Shown here piece after piece: positions 19,775-27,989 of a stretch of 64,000 bases of DNA. Location of the stretch: contig NZ_BAABBQ010000001.1 in the NCBI RefSeq assembly GCF_039538045.1, forward strand, positions 2,626,001 through 2,690,000, given 5' to 3'. Position numbers and translations under genes: made by a program. Within the stretch, counting starts at the first letter, position 1, and each line of letters starts with the position of its first letter. The DNA is from Sphingomonas swuensis. Its GTDB lineage: Bacteria; Pseudomonadota; Alphaproteobacteria; Sphingomonadales; Sphingomonadaceae. The notes beneath the pieces are model-generated. The model ran no database searches and was not told the origin of the DNA. It saw only the letters and a program-made list of their open reading frames with translations.

Positions 19775-20653
19775 ATGGACACGCACTCGCACGACTTCCT
19801 CGGAGAGGCCCACGACCGCAACGCCCGGCGCACCCGCTGGGTCGTGCTGCTGTCGGCGGTGATGATGGTCGCCGAGATCGTCGCGGGCACCATCACCGGA
19901 TCGATGGCGCTGGTCGCCGACGGCTGGCACATGGCCACCCATACGCTGGCGCTCGGGGTCAGCGCACTTGCCTATTCCTTCGCGCGCCGCCGTTCGAGCG
20001 ACAGCGCCTACAGCTGGGGTACCGGCAAGGTCGGGAGCCTCGCCGGTTTCGCCAGCGCGCTCGGACTGGTCGCGGTCGCCTTCGGCATCCTCTACGAAAG
20101 CGGCACCCGCTTCTTCGAGGCGCGCACCGTCGATTATGGCGAAGCGCTCGTGGTCGCGGTCATCGGCCTGCTGGTCAATCTCGCCAGCGCCCTGCTCCTT
20201 GGTCATGGCCACGATCACCACGATCGGGAACATGCCCACGACCACCATCACGATCATAATTTCCGCTCGGCCTATCTCCACGTCCTCGCCGACGCGCTGA
20301 CCAGCGTCATGGCGATCGCCGCGCTTGCCGCGGGCTGGTGGTTCGGGGTGAGCTGGCTCGACCCGCTGGTCGGGATCGTCGGCGCGCTCGTCATCCTCCA
20401 GTGGAGCCGCGGCCTCCTCTCCGAAACCGCCGCGGTCCTCCTCGATCGTGTTCCCGACCAGTCGCTGTGCGACGAGCTCCGCCGCCGGATCGAAGGGCCC
20501 GGCGACATCGCCGTCCGCGACTGGCACCTGTGGACCGTCGGACCCGGCCGCTATGCCGCGATCGTCTCGGCGAGCGGGGCGGACGCCGCCGAAATCCGCC
20601 GTCGCCTCGGGCCCGACCCCCGGATCGCCCACCTCACCATCGAATGCCAGTAA
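19775..20653 (+). CDS. dmeF: Cation diffusion facilitator, DmeF-type Co/Ni exporter
   Basis: The 292-residue transporter has six membrane helices. The metal site pattern is present in ADGWHMATH (helix II; the family HxxxD/HD position is WHMATH) and YLHVLADALTSV (helix V). A His-rich loop (about residues 147-165, HGHDHHDREHAHDHHHDHN) marks the DmeF subgroup that exports cobalt and nickel. The N-terminal MDTHSHDF is also typical. The start at ATG 19775 is chosen because upstream residues are unlike the family. The next ATG overlaps its stop. Confidence 0.9.
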   Translation: MDTHSHDFLGEAHDRNARRTRWVVLLSAVMMVAEIVAGTITGSMALVADGWHMATHTLALGVSALAYSFARRRSSDSAYSWGTGKVGSLAGFASALGLVAVAFGILYESGTRFFEARTVDYGEALVVAVIGLLVNLASALLLGHGHDHHDREHAHDHHHDHNFRSAYLHVLADALTSVMAIAALAAGWWFGVSWLDPLVGIVGALVILQWSRGLLSETAAVLLDRVPDQSLCDELRRRIEGPGDIAVRDWHLWTVGPGRYAAIVSASGADAAEIRRRLGPDPRIAHLTIECQ

Positions 20654-21219
20654 AGGGCCACGCTTCCGTGAAAGCCTCCATTCGCCCGCTCGGGGCCGCG
20701 CTCCTCGTCGTCCTCGGCGCGGCGGCGATCCTCTTCCTGATGGGCCGACCTCCGCTCTACCGCGGCGGGCTGATCGAATTGTGGGGTCCGGTCGGCCCCA
20801 AGCAGAGCCAGATGCTGTTCGACTGGTACAGCGCCAGCCATCTCGTCCATGGCTTCCTCTTCTACGGCCTGCTCCACCTCGCCGCGAAGAAGATGAAGTG
20901 GGAGCGCCGGCTGGTCCTCGCCACCATTGTCGAAGCCGCCTGGGAGCTGGTCGAGAACTCGCCGGTGATCATCGACCGCTACCGCGAGGTCACCATCGCG
21001 CTCGGCTATCGCGGCGACACGATCCTCAATTCGGTCAGCGACATCCTGCTGATGATGGTCGGCTTCCTCGTCGCCCGGCGCGTTCCGGTCTGGGCAAGCG
21101 TGATGATCGTGCTGGTGCTCGAACTCGTGCCGCTGGCGATCATCCGCGACAATCTGACGCTGAATGTCTGGATGCTGCTCGCGCCGAGCGACGCGCTGCG
21201 TCAGTGGCAGGCCGGCTAG
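20644..21219 (+). CDS. DUF2585 membrane protein
   Basis: This 191-residue protein has four predicted membrane segments. The conserved blocks WYSASHLVHGFLFYG, VEAAWELVENSPVIIDRYR and LGYRGDTILNSVSD are the DUF2585 family hallmark. The function is unknown. Its ATG overlaps the end of dmeF by 10 bases (a GTG at 20668 is the alternative start), so it is probably cotranscribed with dmeF. Confidence 0.85.
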   Translation: MPVKGHASVKASIRPLGAALLVVLGAAAILFLMGRPPLYRGGLIELWGPVGPKQSQMLFDWYSASHLVHGFLFYGLLHLAAKKMKWERRLVLATIVEAAWELVENSPVIIDRYREVTIALGYRGDTILNSVSDILLMMVGFLVARRVPVWASVMIVLVLELVPLAIIRDNLTLNVWMLLAPSDALRQWQAG

Positions 21220-21229
21220 CGCCCCTCGC

Positions 21230-21730
21230 CTACATCCGCCGCAGGTGGTCGAGGTGCATGCGGACCACCGGCACCGCGCTCGCCGCCGCGCCGCGAAGCG
21301 CCGGCACCGAGCCGTTGCGCGCATAATTCTGGTGAAGCGAAAGCGCCTGCTGGTGGCTCGTCAGCTGCTGTCCGCGATAGGCCGGATCGAAGGCCGCCGC
21401 GGAGGTCAGCTCCGCCAGCATCGCGGAATGCATCGGCAGCATCTCGCCTGGCACCGCCAGCCCCGCACTCGTCGCCGCCGAGGCGAGTTGCGCGCTCGTC
21501 TGGCCATGGTCGCGGATCATCATCTCGGCGTGCATCCGGATCATCGGGTCGCGGCTGCGTTGCAGCGCCAGCCGGCTGCTCTCGATCTCGAAGCGGTCGG
21601 TCGACGCCGCTAATGCAACGAAGGCCGGCGCCGCTTCGGGAGTAAGGTCCATCGCGCCGGTCGTCGCACAGCCCGACAGGCCAAGACCGCCCAGCGACGC
21701 CACCAGGGCAAGAGGAATGAGAGCACGCAT
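21230..21730 (-). CDS. DUF4142 lipoprotein
   Basis: The product is a 166-residue lipoprotein. The signal peptide ends in LSGC (about residue 21) and the start ATG 21730 has an AAGGAG site. The helical DUF4142 domain (AFVALAASTDRFEIESSRLA; MIRMHAEMMIRDH; QQLTSHQQALSLHQNYA) resembles a ferritin-like four-helix bundle. Family members are periplasmic or outer-membrane attached, with unknown function. It is convergent with the DUF2585 gene. Confidence 0.85.
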   Translation of the reverse strand: MRALIPLALVASLGGLGLSGCATTGAMDLTPEAAPAFVALAASTDRFEIESSRLALQRSRDPMIRMHAEMMIRDHGQTSAQLASAATSAGLAVPGEMLPMHSAMLAELTSAAAFDPAYRGQQLTSHQQALSLHQNYARNGSVPALRGAAASAVPVVRMHLDHLRRM

Positions 21731-21855
21731 CAGGGAACTCCTTGGCCAACCGGGAGATATCACTGCCAAGCCTTCACCATGCGTCAAGTTCCGCTCATCT
21801 ATCGCGGCCTAGCGGTGGCCGGATCGCAGTCGCACAAGCTCCAGGGAGTTCCTCC

Positions 21856-22365
21856 ATGCGTCTTCTCCTCGGCATCGCCCTCGCTGTTCTCGTCCCGGCT
21901 TCGGCCTCGGCGAGCGAGCTGTTCACCGGCGTCCACGCGCATGCGGTCAACACTCCGCTCAGCCTCGAAAGCGACCTCGAGGGGGGAACCGATCTCAGCC
22001 TCGGCATCCGCGGCGACCGCATCGGCCGGACCCCGCTCCAGCCCTACGCCTTCGTCTCGGTCAACACTGCGGGCGACACCAACTTCGCAGCCGCCGGCCT
22101 GTCCGCCCGTTTCGGTCGCCAGATCTACATTCGGCCAGGCATCGGGATCGCGGTCCACAGCGGCTCGGCCGCCAATAGCAACCGCCCAGACCGGATCGCC
22201 TTCGGCAGCCGGGTGCTGTTCGAGCCCGAGCTTGCGGTCGGCGCTGCGCTCAACGACCGCCTCAGCCTCGAGGCGAGCTGGGTCCATTTCAGCCACGGTC
22301 AGATCTTCGGCAAGCAGAACCCCGGGATCGACAACATCGGCGTCCGCCTGAATCTCAAGCTCTAG
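21856..22365 (+). CDS. pagL: Acyloxyacyl hydrolase, PagL-like lipid A 3-O-deacylase
   Basis: This 169-residue outer-membrane beta-barrel has a signal peptide ending near ASASA. The PagL catalytic His-Ser pair is visible in SWVHFSHGQIFGKQNPGIDNIG near the C-terminus, which ends in the aromatic/hydrophobic pattern of a barrel (VRLNLKL). It would remove the 3-O-acyl chain of lipid A. Sphingomonads often lack LPS and carry glycosphingolipids, so the true substrate is uncertain. A GGGAG ribosome site supports ATG 21856. It overlaps the convergent crcB stop by 4 bases. Confidence 0.8.
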   Translation: MRLLLGIALAVLVPASASASELFTGVHAHAVNTPLSLESDLEGGTDLSLGIRGDRIGRTPLQPYAFVSVNTAGDTNFAAAGLSARFGRQIYIRPGIGIAVHSGSAANSNRPDRIAFGSRVLFEPELAVGAALNDRLSLEASWVHFSHGQIFGKQNPGIDNIGVRLNLKL

Positions 22366-22703
22366 CGCGTCAGCAGCAGCCCCAGCGCGACCGCCGCGAG
22401 CGATCCCCCGAGGGTCGCGGCGGCATAGCAGAGCGCGGTCAGTGGCGAGCGGCTCCACAGTTCGACGCTGTCGAGCGCGAAGGCGCTCATGGTGGTGAAA
22501 CCGCCGAGCAGCCCCACGCCCAGCAGCAGGCGAGCCTGCTCGTTGCCGCCGGTGCGAAGCAGCCAGCCGGCGAGCAGTCCCATCGCAAGGCAGCCGACGA
22601 CGTTGACCGCGAGGATCCCGAACGGCGCCCGGACCTGCCCACCGAGCCACCAGCGGAGCAGCGCTCCGCCACCGCCCCCGACGAAGACCAGCAGTGCGTT
22701 CAG
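22362..22703 (-). CDS. crcB: Fluoride ion exporter CrcB/Fluc, apparent CTG start
   Basis: This 113-residue fluoride channel subunit has four membrane segments. The family motifs GGGGGALLRWWLGG, FGILAVNVVGCLAMGL and GFTTMSAFALDSV are intact. No ATG, GTG or TTG occurs in frame near the family's start. The expected first residues (NALLVFVGG) are preceded by CTG at 22703-22701, which overlaps the stop of the DUF808 gene as CTGA, with GAGGTGG upstream. The call assumes CTG initiation. No fluoride riboswitch is visible, as expected for an internal operon gene. Confidence 0.85.
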   Translation of the reverse strand: MNALLVFVGGGGGALLRWWLGGQVRAPFGILAVNVVGCLAMGLLAGWLLRTGGNEQARLLLGVGLLGGFTTMSAFALDSVELWSRSPLTALCYAAATLGGSLAAVALGLLLTR

Positions 22704-23668
22704 TGCGCCGCCACCTCGGCCGGAGCCTTGCGCTTGGGCAAGGCGTGAAGCGCGACGACGATGATGGCCCCGACCACGATTCCGACGATCGCTCCACCCA
22801 AGGCGTTCAGCGCCCAGTTCCACAATCCGGTCCAGAAGCCGATCGCCGCGGCGCCCTTGGCCGCAAGGTCGTGGACAAGGTGCGGAAGAGCTTCGCCGAT
22901 ATGCAGCACTTCCATGCCGTGGAGGAGGATCTGTCCACCAACCCACAGCATGGCCGCCGTGCCGATCACCGACAATGCTGCGAGCAACTTGGGAACGCCG
23001 CGCACCATGGCTCGGCCGAAGCCCGCACCCGGGCCTCCGCGCGCCGCCATGTGCAGGCCGATGTCGTCCAGCTTCACGATGATCGCCACTGTTCCATAGA
23101 CCAGGACCGTGATGACGATGCCGACCACCGCAAGCACCACCGCCTCAAGCCAGAAGGCGCTGAGCTCCAGCGCGGCAAGCGCGATGACCATGATCTCGGC
23201 CGACAGGATGAAGTCGGTCCGAATTGCGCCTGCGACCTGCCTTTTCTCCAGCTCGGCCGGTTCGTCGCACTCCATCAGCTCGGCTTCCGCCTCGTGATGA
23301 CCGGCGACCTTCTCCCACAGTTTCTCCGCGCCTTCGAAGCAGAGATAGGCACCGCCGATCATCAGCAGCGGTGTGATGATGTCGATGCCGAACCGCTCTC
23401 CGGCCCATGACAACAGCAGGATCACCGGAAGGATGATCAGCAATTTGTTCTTGAGGCTCCCGATCGCGATCTTGCCGATGATCGGAAGCTCACGGTCCGG
23501 GCTGAGCCCGGTGACGTAGCGCGGGGTCACCGCCGTGTCGTCGATAACCACGCCGGCCGCCTTGGACCCGGCCTTGCCCACCGCCGCGCCGATATCGTCC
23601 ATGCTCGAGGCGGCGAGCTTGGTCAGGGTGGCGACGTCGTCGAGCAGTGCGATCAGGCCGGAGGGCAT
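22700..23668 (-). CDS. DUF808 membrane protein (YedI-like)
   Basis: This 322-residue inner-membrane protein has about six hydrophobic segments. The DUF808 signature start MPSGLIALLDDVATLTKLAASSMDDI and the VVIDDTAVTPRYVTG block are present, and GAYLCFEGAEKLWEK is conserved. The function is not known; family members are often annotated as putative transporters. It is the upstream partner of crcB, with a 4-base stop/start overlap. Confidence 0.9.
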   Translation of the reverse strand: MPSGLIALLDDVATLTKLAASSMDDIGAAVGKAGSKAAGVVIDDTAVTPRYVTGLSPDRELPIIGKIAIGSLKNKLLIILPVILLLSWAGERFGIDIITPLLMIGGAYLCFEGAEKLWEKVAGHHEAEAELMECDEPAELEKRQVAGAIRTDFILSAEIMVIALAALELSAFWLEAVVLAVVGIVITVLVYGTVAIIVKLDDIGLHMAARGGPGAGFGRAMVRGVPKLLAALSVIGTAAMLWVGGQILLHGMEVLHIGEALPHLVHDLAAKGAAAIGFWTGLWNWALNALGGAIVGIVVGAIIVVALHALPKRKAPAEVAAH

Positions 23669-23809
23669 GGCAATCCTTCTATGGTCTTCCCGGAGTTCGT
23701 CCGGGGTCTGCCTTCTAGTGCTTCGTGGAAGAGGAAGGCGGTCGCGCGGTCAAGCCGGCAACATGCGAAAGGTTGCATCCTTGCCCCTTCTCAAGCATCC
23801 CGCGCCCCC

Positions 23810-25069
23810 ATGCTGGACCTCGCCTTCATCCGCCAGAACCGCGACCTCGTCGCCCGCGCCGCCGCCGACAAGAATGTCGCGGTCGACCTCGACCGGTTGC
23901 TCATGCTCGACGGCGAGGTTCGCTCGGCCAAGACCGAGGTCGACAAGCTCCGGGCCGAGCGCAACGCCATTTCGGCCGGTTTCAAGAGCGCCGCTCCGGA
24001 GGAGAAGGCCGAGCTTGGACGCCGGGCAAAGGAGGCGGGCGCCCGCGCGACCGAGCTCGAGACCAATGCCGCCGCCGCCGATGCGGAGCTTCGCGGGCTG
24101 CTCCTGCAGATCCCCAACATTCCCTTCGCCGGCTCGCCTGTCGGGCCCGACGAGGACAGCAATGTCGTCGTCCGCACCGAGGGCATCGTTCCCGACTTCG
24201 GCTTCACTCCGCGCGACCATGTCGAACTCACCGAGATGAACGGCTGGGCCGACCTCAGCCGCATCGTCCAGGTCGCCGGAAGCCGCCAATATTGCCTCAA
24301 GGGCCGGCTCGCGATCCTCGAGACCGTCCTGATGAGCTGGGCGCTTCAGAAGATCGCCGCCCACGGCTTCACCCCGATCACGGTTCCCGCGCTCGCCCGC
24401 GGCGAGGCGTTCGAGCGCCAGGGCATGTTCCCCGGCGCCGAGGACGAGGTCTATGCCCTCGAAAAGGACTCGCTGTTCCTCGCCGGCACCGCCGAGGTCG
24501 CGCTAACCTCGCTCCACTCGGGCGAGATCCTCGACCTGTCGAACGGCCCTGTCCTCTACGCCGGCTACTCCCCCTGCTTCCGCCGCGAGGCCGGCAGCGC
24601 CGGGCGCGACGTCCGCGGCTTGCTCCGGGTCCACCAGTTCCTCAAGGTCGAGCAATATGTAATCTGCGAGGCCGACGAGGCGGTCTCCGCCGAATGGCAC
24701 GCCAAGCTGCTCGCGCTCGCCGAGGAGCTGCTGACCGATCTCGAGATCCCCTATCAGGTGATCGAAACTTCGACCGGCGACATGGGGCTCGGCAAGTATC
24801 GCATGAATGACATCGAGAGCTGGGTGCCCAGCCTCGGCAAGTATCGCGAGACGCACAGCTGCTCGACCCTGCATGACTGGCAGGCCCGCCGCGCCAACCT
24901 TCGCTACCGCGACAAGGACGGCAAGGTCCGCTTCGCCCACACCCTCAACAACACCGCGCTCGCCAGCCCGCGGATTCTCGTCCCGCTGCTCGAGAACCAC
25001 CAGACCGAGGATGGACGGGTCCGCCTGCCCAAGGCCCTGCAGCCGCTGATGGGCGGGGAGTGGCTCTGA
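23810..25069 (+). CDS. serS: Seryl-tRNA synthetase
   Basis: This 419-residue class II synthetase charges tRNA-Ser. It begins MLDLAFIRQNRDLV with the N-terminal coiled-coil tRNA-binding arm (about 30-110). Motif 2 (SPCFRREAGSAGRDVRGLLR) and motif 3 (GRVRLPKALQPLMGG) are complete, as is the seryl-adenylate region SCSTLHDWQARR. The frame is open upstream to 23681, but ATG 23810 matches the universal family start. The following hydrolase gene overlaps it by 10 bases. Confidence 0.96.
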   Translation: MLDLAFIRQNRDLVARAAADKNVAVDLDRLLMLDGEVRSAKTEVDKLRAERNAISAGFKSAAPEEKAELGRRAKEAGARATELETNAAAADAELRGLLLQIPNIPFAGSPVGPDEDSNVVVRTEGIVPDFGFTPRDHVELTEMNGWADLSRIVQVAGSRQYCLKGRLAILETVLMSWALQKIAAHGFTPITVPALARGEAFERQGMFPGAEDEVYALEKDSLFLAGTAEVALTSLHSGEILDLSNGPVLYAGYSPCFRREAGSAGRDVRGLLRVHQFLKVEQYVICEADEAVSAEWHAKLLALAEELLTDLEIPYQVIETSTGDMGLGKYRMNDIESWVPSLGKYRETHSCSTLHDWQARRANLRYRDKDGKVRFAHTLNNTALASPRILVPLLENHQTEDGRVRLPKALQPLMGGEWL

Positions 25070-25770
25070 GCAGGGCCGACCATCTCGCCCCGCCGGGCTA
25101 CCGCCGGCTGAGCGAGGCGCTGAGCCTCGCCCCCCGCCTGCTCAACGGCTTTGGCCACCTCGGCCCGCGCGGCCCAGCGGACGGTCCGCCCGCCCTCGTC
25201 ATCCCCGGTTTCGTCGCCACCGACCGGACCACGCTGGAGCTTCGCCGCGCCTTCGCTGCGGGCGGCTTCCGGACCTACCCCTGGGCGCTCGGCCTCAACC
25301 GCGGCGCGCGCGCCGACACGCTCGACCGGCTCGAGCGGCGGCTGCTCGAGATCGGCGGCGGCGCCCCGGTGCTGGTCGTCGGCTGGAGCCTCGGCGGCCT
25401 GTTCGCGCGCGAGCTCGCCCGTCACCGGCCCGATCTCGTCTCGGCCGCCGTCTCGCTCGGATCACCCTTCTCGGGCGACCTTCGCGCCAACAACGTCTGG
25501 CGCCTCTACGAGTGGGTCGCCGGGCATCCGGTCGACAATCCGCCGCTCCCGAGGATCTGCGACAAGCCGCCCGTCCCGACCCTCGCCCTCTGGTCGCGCG
25601 GCGACGGGATCATCGCGCCCGCCTGCGCCCGCGGCCAGCCGCACGAGAGTGACGAGGCGGTCGAACTCGCCTCCAACCACATGGGCTTCGGAGTCTCGCG
25701 CCCGGTAACCCGCAAGGTCGTCGAAACGACCCTGCGCTTCCTCGCCGAGCGGGACCTGCCCCGGCCCTAG
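25060..25770 (+). CDS. Alpha/beta hydrolase, lipase-like
   Basis: The 236-residue protein has an alpha/beta hydrolase fold. The nucleophile elbow GWSLGG gives Ser near residue 109, and ALVIPGFVATDRTTLELR carries the oxyanion loop. An Asp (WSRGDGII) and a His (ASNHMGFG) complete a likely triad. The substrate is unknown; close relatives are annotated as permease or lipase-like proteins. It starts with GTG inside the end of serS, so it is translated after it. Confidence 0.8.
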   Translation: MALSRADHLAPPGYRRLSEALSLAPRLLNGFGHLGPRGPADGPPALVIPGFVATDRTTLELRRAFAAGGFRTYPWALGLNRGARADTLDRLERRLLEIGGGAPVLVVGWSLGGLFARELARHRPDLVSAAVSLGSPFSGDLRANNVWRLYEWVAGHPVDNPPLPRICDKPPVPTLALWSRGDGIIAPACARGQPHESDEAVELASNHMGFGVSRPVTRKVVETTLRFLAERDLPRP

Positions 25771-26201
25771 CCGCGCTCGGCCGGGATCACCGCCAGCGTG
25801 ATCCGCGACAGGCAGACGAGCTTGCCCCGCTCGTCGCTGATCCGGATCGTCCACACCTGCGTCGTCCGCCCGATCGCCTCGGCCGTCGCCCGAGCCGTAA
25901 CCAGCCCCTCGCGCACCGGGCGCAGGTGGTTGGCGTTGATCTCGAGCCCGACCACCACCTTCTGCGCGGTGTCGATCGTCAGCGCCCCGGCCATGCTCGC
26001 CACCGTCTCGGCCAGCGCCACGCTCGCCCCGCCATGGAGCCGCCCGAACGGCTGGTGGGTGCGGTGGTCGACCGGCATGGTCGCCTCGAGCCAGTTCTCG
26101 CCCCGCGCGGTGATGCGGATCCCGAGATGACCGGGCATGGTCGCCTCGCCCATCCGCGACACGGCCTCGAGGTCGATTTCGTCGTGATGCCAGATACTCA
26201 T
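25767..26201 (-). CDS. PaaI-type hotdog thioesterase
   Basis: The 144-residue single hotdog domain contains HQPFGRLHGGASVALAETVAS, the catalytic signature of the 4HBT/PaaI group (LHGG plus a catalytic Glu in ALAE). It should hydrolyse an acyl-CoA thioester, with an aromatic acyl-CoA possible given the neighbouring aromatic catabolism genes (inference). It lies 16 bases downstream of phhA in the same direction and may share its attenuated transcript. Confidence 0.85.
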   Translation of the reverse strand: MSIWHHDEIDLEAVSRMGEATMPGHLGIRITARGENWLEATMPVDHRTHQPFGRLHGGASVALAETVASMAGALTIDTAQKVVVGLEINANHLRPVREGLVTARATAEAIGRTTQVWTIRISDERGKLVCLSRITLAVIPAERG

Positions 26202-26217
26202 GGCCCGGCTCTAGCCG

Positions 26218-26973
26218 TCAAAGCGCAGCCGTGGCCAGCGCTTCGACCGCCTCGTCCAGCGAGTCCGCAACCAAGTAGAGCGGCTGCATCGCGTCGTGCC
26301 GGTAGGGCGTCGCCGCCGCCGCCTCGACAGTGAAGCGCCGTCGCTCGATCCCCGGATCCTCAAGGCTCTTCGCTGCCTCGCCGAAGCTCGAGGCCAGCCC
26401 GGCGCCGAGAATTCGGAGCTCGCCCTCCTCGCGGGCCAGCCCGAACTCGACCGTATGCCAATAGAGCCGCGCCACCGCGTCGCCGCGCCCGGCCGCGATG
26501 GCACGGCAGCCCTCCGCCGCGAACCGCGCCATCGCATCGGCAAGCCCGCGATGCGCCAGCATCGGCACATGGCCGTAAATGTCGTGGAAGCAGTCGGGCT
26601 CCTCGAGGTAATCGAGTTGCGCCCGGCTGCGGATGAAGTTGCCGATCGGGAAGACGCGCTGGGCGAGCATCGCGAAGAAGGCCGCGTCCGGCACAAGCCC
26701 GGCGACCGCGACGCAGCGCCAGCCGGTCAGCGGGTGGAGCCGCCGGTTCAACCCCATAAGCTCGGGAATTCCGCCCTCGCCCAGCCCGAGCGCCGCCAGC
26801 CCGTCGAAGAAGGGCGAGACGATCCGTCCCTCGAGCAGCTTCGTCTGCCGCTGGTAGAGGATGTCCCACGTCTCATGCTCCTCGGCGTTGAAGCCGGCCC
26901 AGCCCTGGTCGACGACATAACCGCGCCAGCCGTCCTGCTCGGCGCGGTTGGGGTCGGTGAAATCCTTGAACAT
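26218..26973 (-). CDS. phhA: Phenylalanine 4-monooxygenase
   Basis: This 251-residue pterin-dependent iron enzyme converts Phe to Tyr. The iron ligands are visible: His130 and His135 in CFHDIYGHVPML and Glu176 in LYWHTVEFG. The fold region SRAQLDYLEEPDCFHD is the bacterial-type signature, and the length matches (about 260-290 in the family). The start is ATG 26973; an in-frame GTG at 27000 would lie inside the terminator tail. Transcription must pass a leader peptide and a strong terminator at 27001-27122. The pterin recycling enzyme phhB and hpd are a few hundred bases away. Confidence 0.95.
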   Translation of the reverse strand: MFKDFTDPNRAEQDGWRGYVVDQGWAGFNAEEHETWDILYQRQTKLLEGRIVSPFFDGLAALGLGEGGIPELMGLNRRLHPLTGWRCVAVAGLVPDAAFFAMLAQRVFPIGNFIRSRAQLDYLEEPDCFHDIYGHVPMLAHRGLADAMARFAAEGCRAIAAGRGDAVARLYWHTVEFGLAREEGELRILGAGLASSFGEAAKSLEDPGIERRRFTVEAAAATPYRHDAMQPLYLVADSLDEAVEALATAAL

Positions 26974-27000
26974 GGTCGGGGTCCTTGGTTGAGAAGACAC

Positions 27001-27034
27001 AAAAAACCCCGCCGGACCGGATGGTCGGGCGGGG
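27001..27034 (-). terminator. Rho-independent terminator/attenuator ahead of phhA
   Basis: Read on the minus strand: CCCCGCC, then GACC-ATCC-GGTC inside, then GGCGGGG and six T. The stem is 7 bp plus an inner 4 bp around one mismatch. It lies between the leader peptide stop and the phhA start, so it can only act as an attenuator for phhA. The upstream arm can alternatively pair with GGTGGGG at 27078-27072 inside the leader ORF. Confidence 0.85.
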
Positions 27035-27062
27035 CGGAAAAGACGCTTCTGTCAGACGCGCG

Positions 27063-27122
27063 TCAGCCGATCCCCACCAGGCAGGGATAATAAGCGGCAG
27101 CGGCGGCGAGACGGTTCGTCAT
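27063..27122 (-). CDS. phhA leader peptide with tandem Tyr codons
   Basis: This 19-residue peptide, MTNRLAAAAAYYPCLVGIG, begins at ATG 27122 with GGGAG six bases upstream and ends 28 bases before the terminator hairpin. Two consecutive TAT codons (27092-27087) form the control pair; TAT is the rarer Tyr codon choice in such high-GC DNA. The stretch CTGGTGGGG just after them contains the antiterminator half. By analogy with trp and phe leaders, a ribosome stalled for lack of Tyr-tRNA would free the antiterminator and allow phhA expression. Function is inferred. Confidence 0.7.
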   Translation of the reverse strand: MTNRLAAAAAYYPCLVGIG

Positions 27123-27200
27123 GACATGCTCCCTATCGCAGGCGGCGGCTGAACGGAAGCTGGCCCTTCCATTCGCGCCCGCGCTTCCCACCTCACGGTC

Positions 27201-27530
27201 ATGAACGAGCCCGCCGATTTCCACGTTCACCTCTATTTTGACGAGGCCGAGGTCGATCTCGCCCGAGCCGTCGCCGCAGAGGTCGCGAGCTGCTTCGGAG
27301 CGTCGGTCGGCCACTTCCATACCCGCCCGGTCGGCCCGCATCCGCGCGGCTCGGTCCAGCTGACGGTCGCCCCCGAGCGCTTCGGCGCGGTCGCCTGCTG
27401 GCTCCCGCTCCACCGCCGCGGCCTGACCGTCTTCGCGCATCCTTCGACCGGCGACGACCGTTCGGACCACACTTCCCATGTCATCTGGTTCGGTCCGAGC
27501 GAGCCGCTCAAGACCCAGATGTTCGAATAG
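27201..27530 (+). CDS. DOPA 4,5-dioxygenase family protein
   Basis: This 109-residue small protein has FHVHLYFDEAEVDLA at the start, GHFHTRPVGPHPRGSVQLTV in the middle and SDHTSHVIWFG at the end; these His-containing blocks are the DOPA_dioxygenase family pattern. Plant and fungal members open the ring of DOPA; bacterial members are mostly uncharacterised. Its position between phhA and phhB/hpd suggests a role with tyrosine-derived catechols, which is inference. Transcription is divergent from the phhA leader. Confidence 0.8.
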   Translation: MNEPADFHVHLYFDEAEVDLARAVAAEVASCFGASVGHFHTRPVGPHPRGSVQLTVAPERFGAVACWLPLHRRGLTVFAHPSTGDDRSDHTSHVIWFGPSEPLKTQMFE

Positions 27531-27541
27531 GAGAGAAGACC

Positions 27542-27694
27542 ATGACCACCGAAGGCAAGCGCCTCGCCAAATACACCGCCGTCGGCGCCCTCATCGGGAT
27601 CCCAATGCCGATCATCGGCCCCGTCATCGGCGGCATCGTCGGCGCGGTTCTGGGCGCCCGCAAGAACCAGCGGCTCCACGGCCGCAGCTACTAG
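27542..27694 (+). CDS. Small glycine-zipper protein
   Basis: This 50-residue peptide starts at ATG 27542 with a GGAGAG ribosome site. It carries one hydrophobic glycine-zipper segment ([20 protein letters not shown], then VGAVLGA) and a basic tail ending RLHGRSY. It lies 11 bases after the DOPA-dioxygenase-family gene and overlaps the convergent phhB stop by 4 bases. It is probably membrane-associated; function unknown. Confidence 0.65.
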   Translation: MTTEGKRLAKYTAVGALIGIPMPIIGPVIGGIVGAVLGARKNQRLHGRSY

Positions 27695-27921
27695 GCCAGG
27701 CCGTCGATCGCCGCGGCCAGTGCATGGTCGCGGTCGGTCACCCCGCCGGCGTCATGGCTGGTCAGGCGGAAATCGACCCGGTTCCACACGCTGGTGAACT
27801 CGGGATGGTGATCCACCTTCTCGGCATGCAGCGCGACCCGCGTGAGAAAGCCGAATGCCGCGCTGAAGTCGGCGAAGCGGAAGCTCTTCACCAGGGCGCC
27901 GTCCTGTTCCTTCCACTCCAC
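27691..27921 (-). CDS. phhB: Pterin-4a-carbinolamine dehydratase
   Basis: This 76-residue protein regenerates the tetrahydropterin cofactor consumed by PhhA. The conserved active-site region [23 protein letters not shown], with the HHPE histidines, is intact. It starts with GTG at 27921. The length is slightly below the usual 95-110 residues, because the N-terminus is short. It is separated from phhA by the divergent DOPA-dioxygenase and glycine-zipper genes rather than being in the same operon. Confidence 0.9.
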   Translation of the reverse strand: MEWKEQDGALVKSFRFADFSAAFGFLTRVALHAEKVDHHPEFTSVWNRVDFRLTSHDAGGVTDRDHALAAAIDGLA

Positions 27922-27989
27922 CGTCCGTCTCCTGTGGCCTTGAAATGCGCTTAGCCCGGGCGCAGGGAAACCGCGACAAGGAGATGTTC

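Noticed and set aside
27001..27034. Terminator for a rightward gene
   Set aside because: The T-run lies on the minus-strand side, and no rightward gene ends before it, so it acts on the phhA transcript.
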